The notes under the pieces are model-generated. The model was not told the origin of the DNA, searched no databases, and worked only from the letters and a program-made list of their open reading frames with translations. A DNA stretch of 22,263 nucleotides from CAMEON01 sp963643175. Lineage in GTDB: Bacteria; Bacillota; Clostridia; Oscillospirales; CAG-272. How positions within the stretch are numbered: the first letter of the stretch is position 1; every line of letters starts with the position of its first letter. Positions 22,198 to 22,263 of this stretch are shown here, one piece after another. The position numbers and the translations under genes are program-made. The stretch is taken from positions 1 to 22,263 of the forward strand of contig CAVIJF010000024.1 in NCBI GenBank assembly GCA_963643175.1. The letters run 5' to 3'.

Positions 22198-22263
22198 GCT
22201 CCCCCCATCCCCCGACCCGCGCTCGCAGAGCGCTCTTCCCACGCTGGGGAAGGGGGTCGGGGG
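22198..22263 (-). repeat. Structured intergenic repeat, copy R10, cut by the window edge
   Basis: On the minus strand it ends in the long hairpin-2 form (GCGCTC, TGC, GAGCGC) and the tail GGGTCGGGGGATGGGGGG. Hairpin 1, if present, lies beyond the window. It is upstream of mfd. Confidence 0.75.

Overview
The window reads as chromosomal DNA of a high-GC Clostridia/Bacillota bacterium, probably an uncultured gut Oscillospirales or Christensenellales relative. This is inferred from gene content: a type III glutamine synthetase, a stand-alone NifU-type IscU beside a NifS/IscS desulfurase, AzlCD, and lipoproteins with Thr/Glu/Ser-rich linkers. Near-consensus sigma-A promoters (TTGACA, 17-18 bp, TATAAT) and AGGAGG-like ribosome binding sites agree with it. 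No rRNA, tRNA, CRISPR array, transposase or phage gene was recognised.

Layout: (1) RlmI-like 23S rRNA m5C methyltransferase, 335-1654 (+). (2) Beta-helix-like lipoprotein, 2176-3354 (+), followed after a strong terminator by a Gph-like HAD phosphatase, 3426-4133 (+). (3) Cytoplasmic GH78-like six-hairpin glycosidase, 4649-6331 (+). (4) Secreted DOMON/CBM9-like protein with a C-terminal membrane anchor, 6897-8054 (+). (5) Glutamine synthetase III, 8606-10768 (-), and upstream on the same strand the azlC-azlD branched-chain amino acid exporter pair, 11012-12093 (-). (6) A divergent promoter drives an 88-codon membrane-peptide ORF whose 3' half is a repeat (12355-12621, +), followed by the ribosome-assembly GTPase gene rsgA, 12792-13790 (+). 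(7) Lipoprotein with endonuclease/exonuclease/phosphatase, Fn3 and LamG domains, 13905-15913 (+), broken by a one-base frameshift near 15440. (8) iscS-iscU, 16573-18263 (+), behind a promoter overlapped by a perfect 9-9-9 Rrf2-type palindrome. (9) Transcription-repair coupling factor mfd, 18408-22049 (-).

The most striking feature lies between the genes. About ten full or partial copies of one GC-rich structured repeat occupy most long intergenic gaps, in both orientations. Each full copy has hairpin 1 with a GNNA- or GAA-like loop, an A-rich spacer, a C-run/G-run hairpin 2, and a GGTCGGGGGGATGGGG tail. Hairpin 1 exists in two versions that differ at two base pairs and keep perfect pairing. 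Hairpin 2 exists in a short and a long version. At least one copy mixes the versions, one seems to supply a promoter -35 box, and one supplies the C-terminal codons of an ORF. This repeat family is the best candidate here for something undescribed.

Most genes are single transcription units with their own promoter. The real cooperating units are iscS-iscU (Fe-S cluster assembly) and azlC-azlD (amino acid export), with GSIII nearby as a possible nitrogen-metabolism neighbour. The exported beta-helix, DOMON and nuclease-LamG proteins plus the GH78-like enzyme suggest glycan- or polymer-oriented surface biology, but no SusCD-like or ABC sugar-uptake locus is present.
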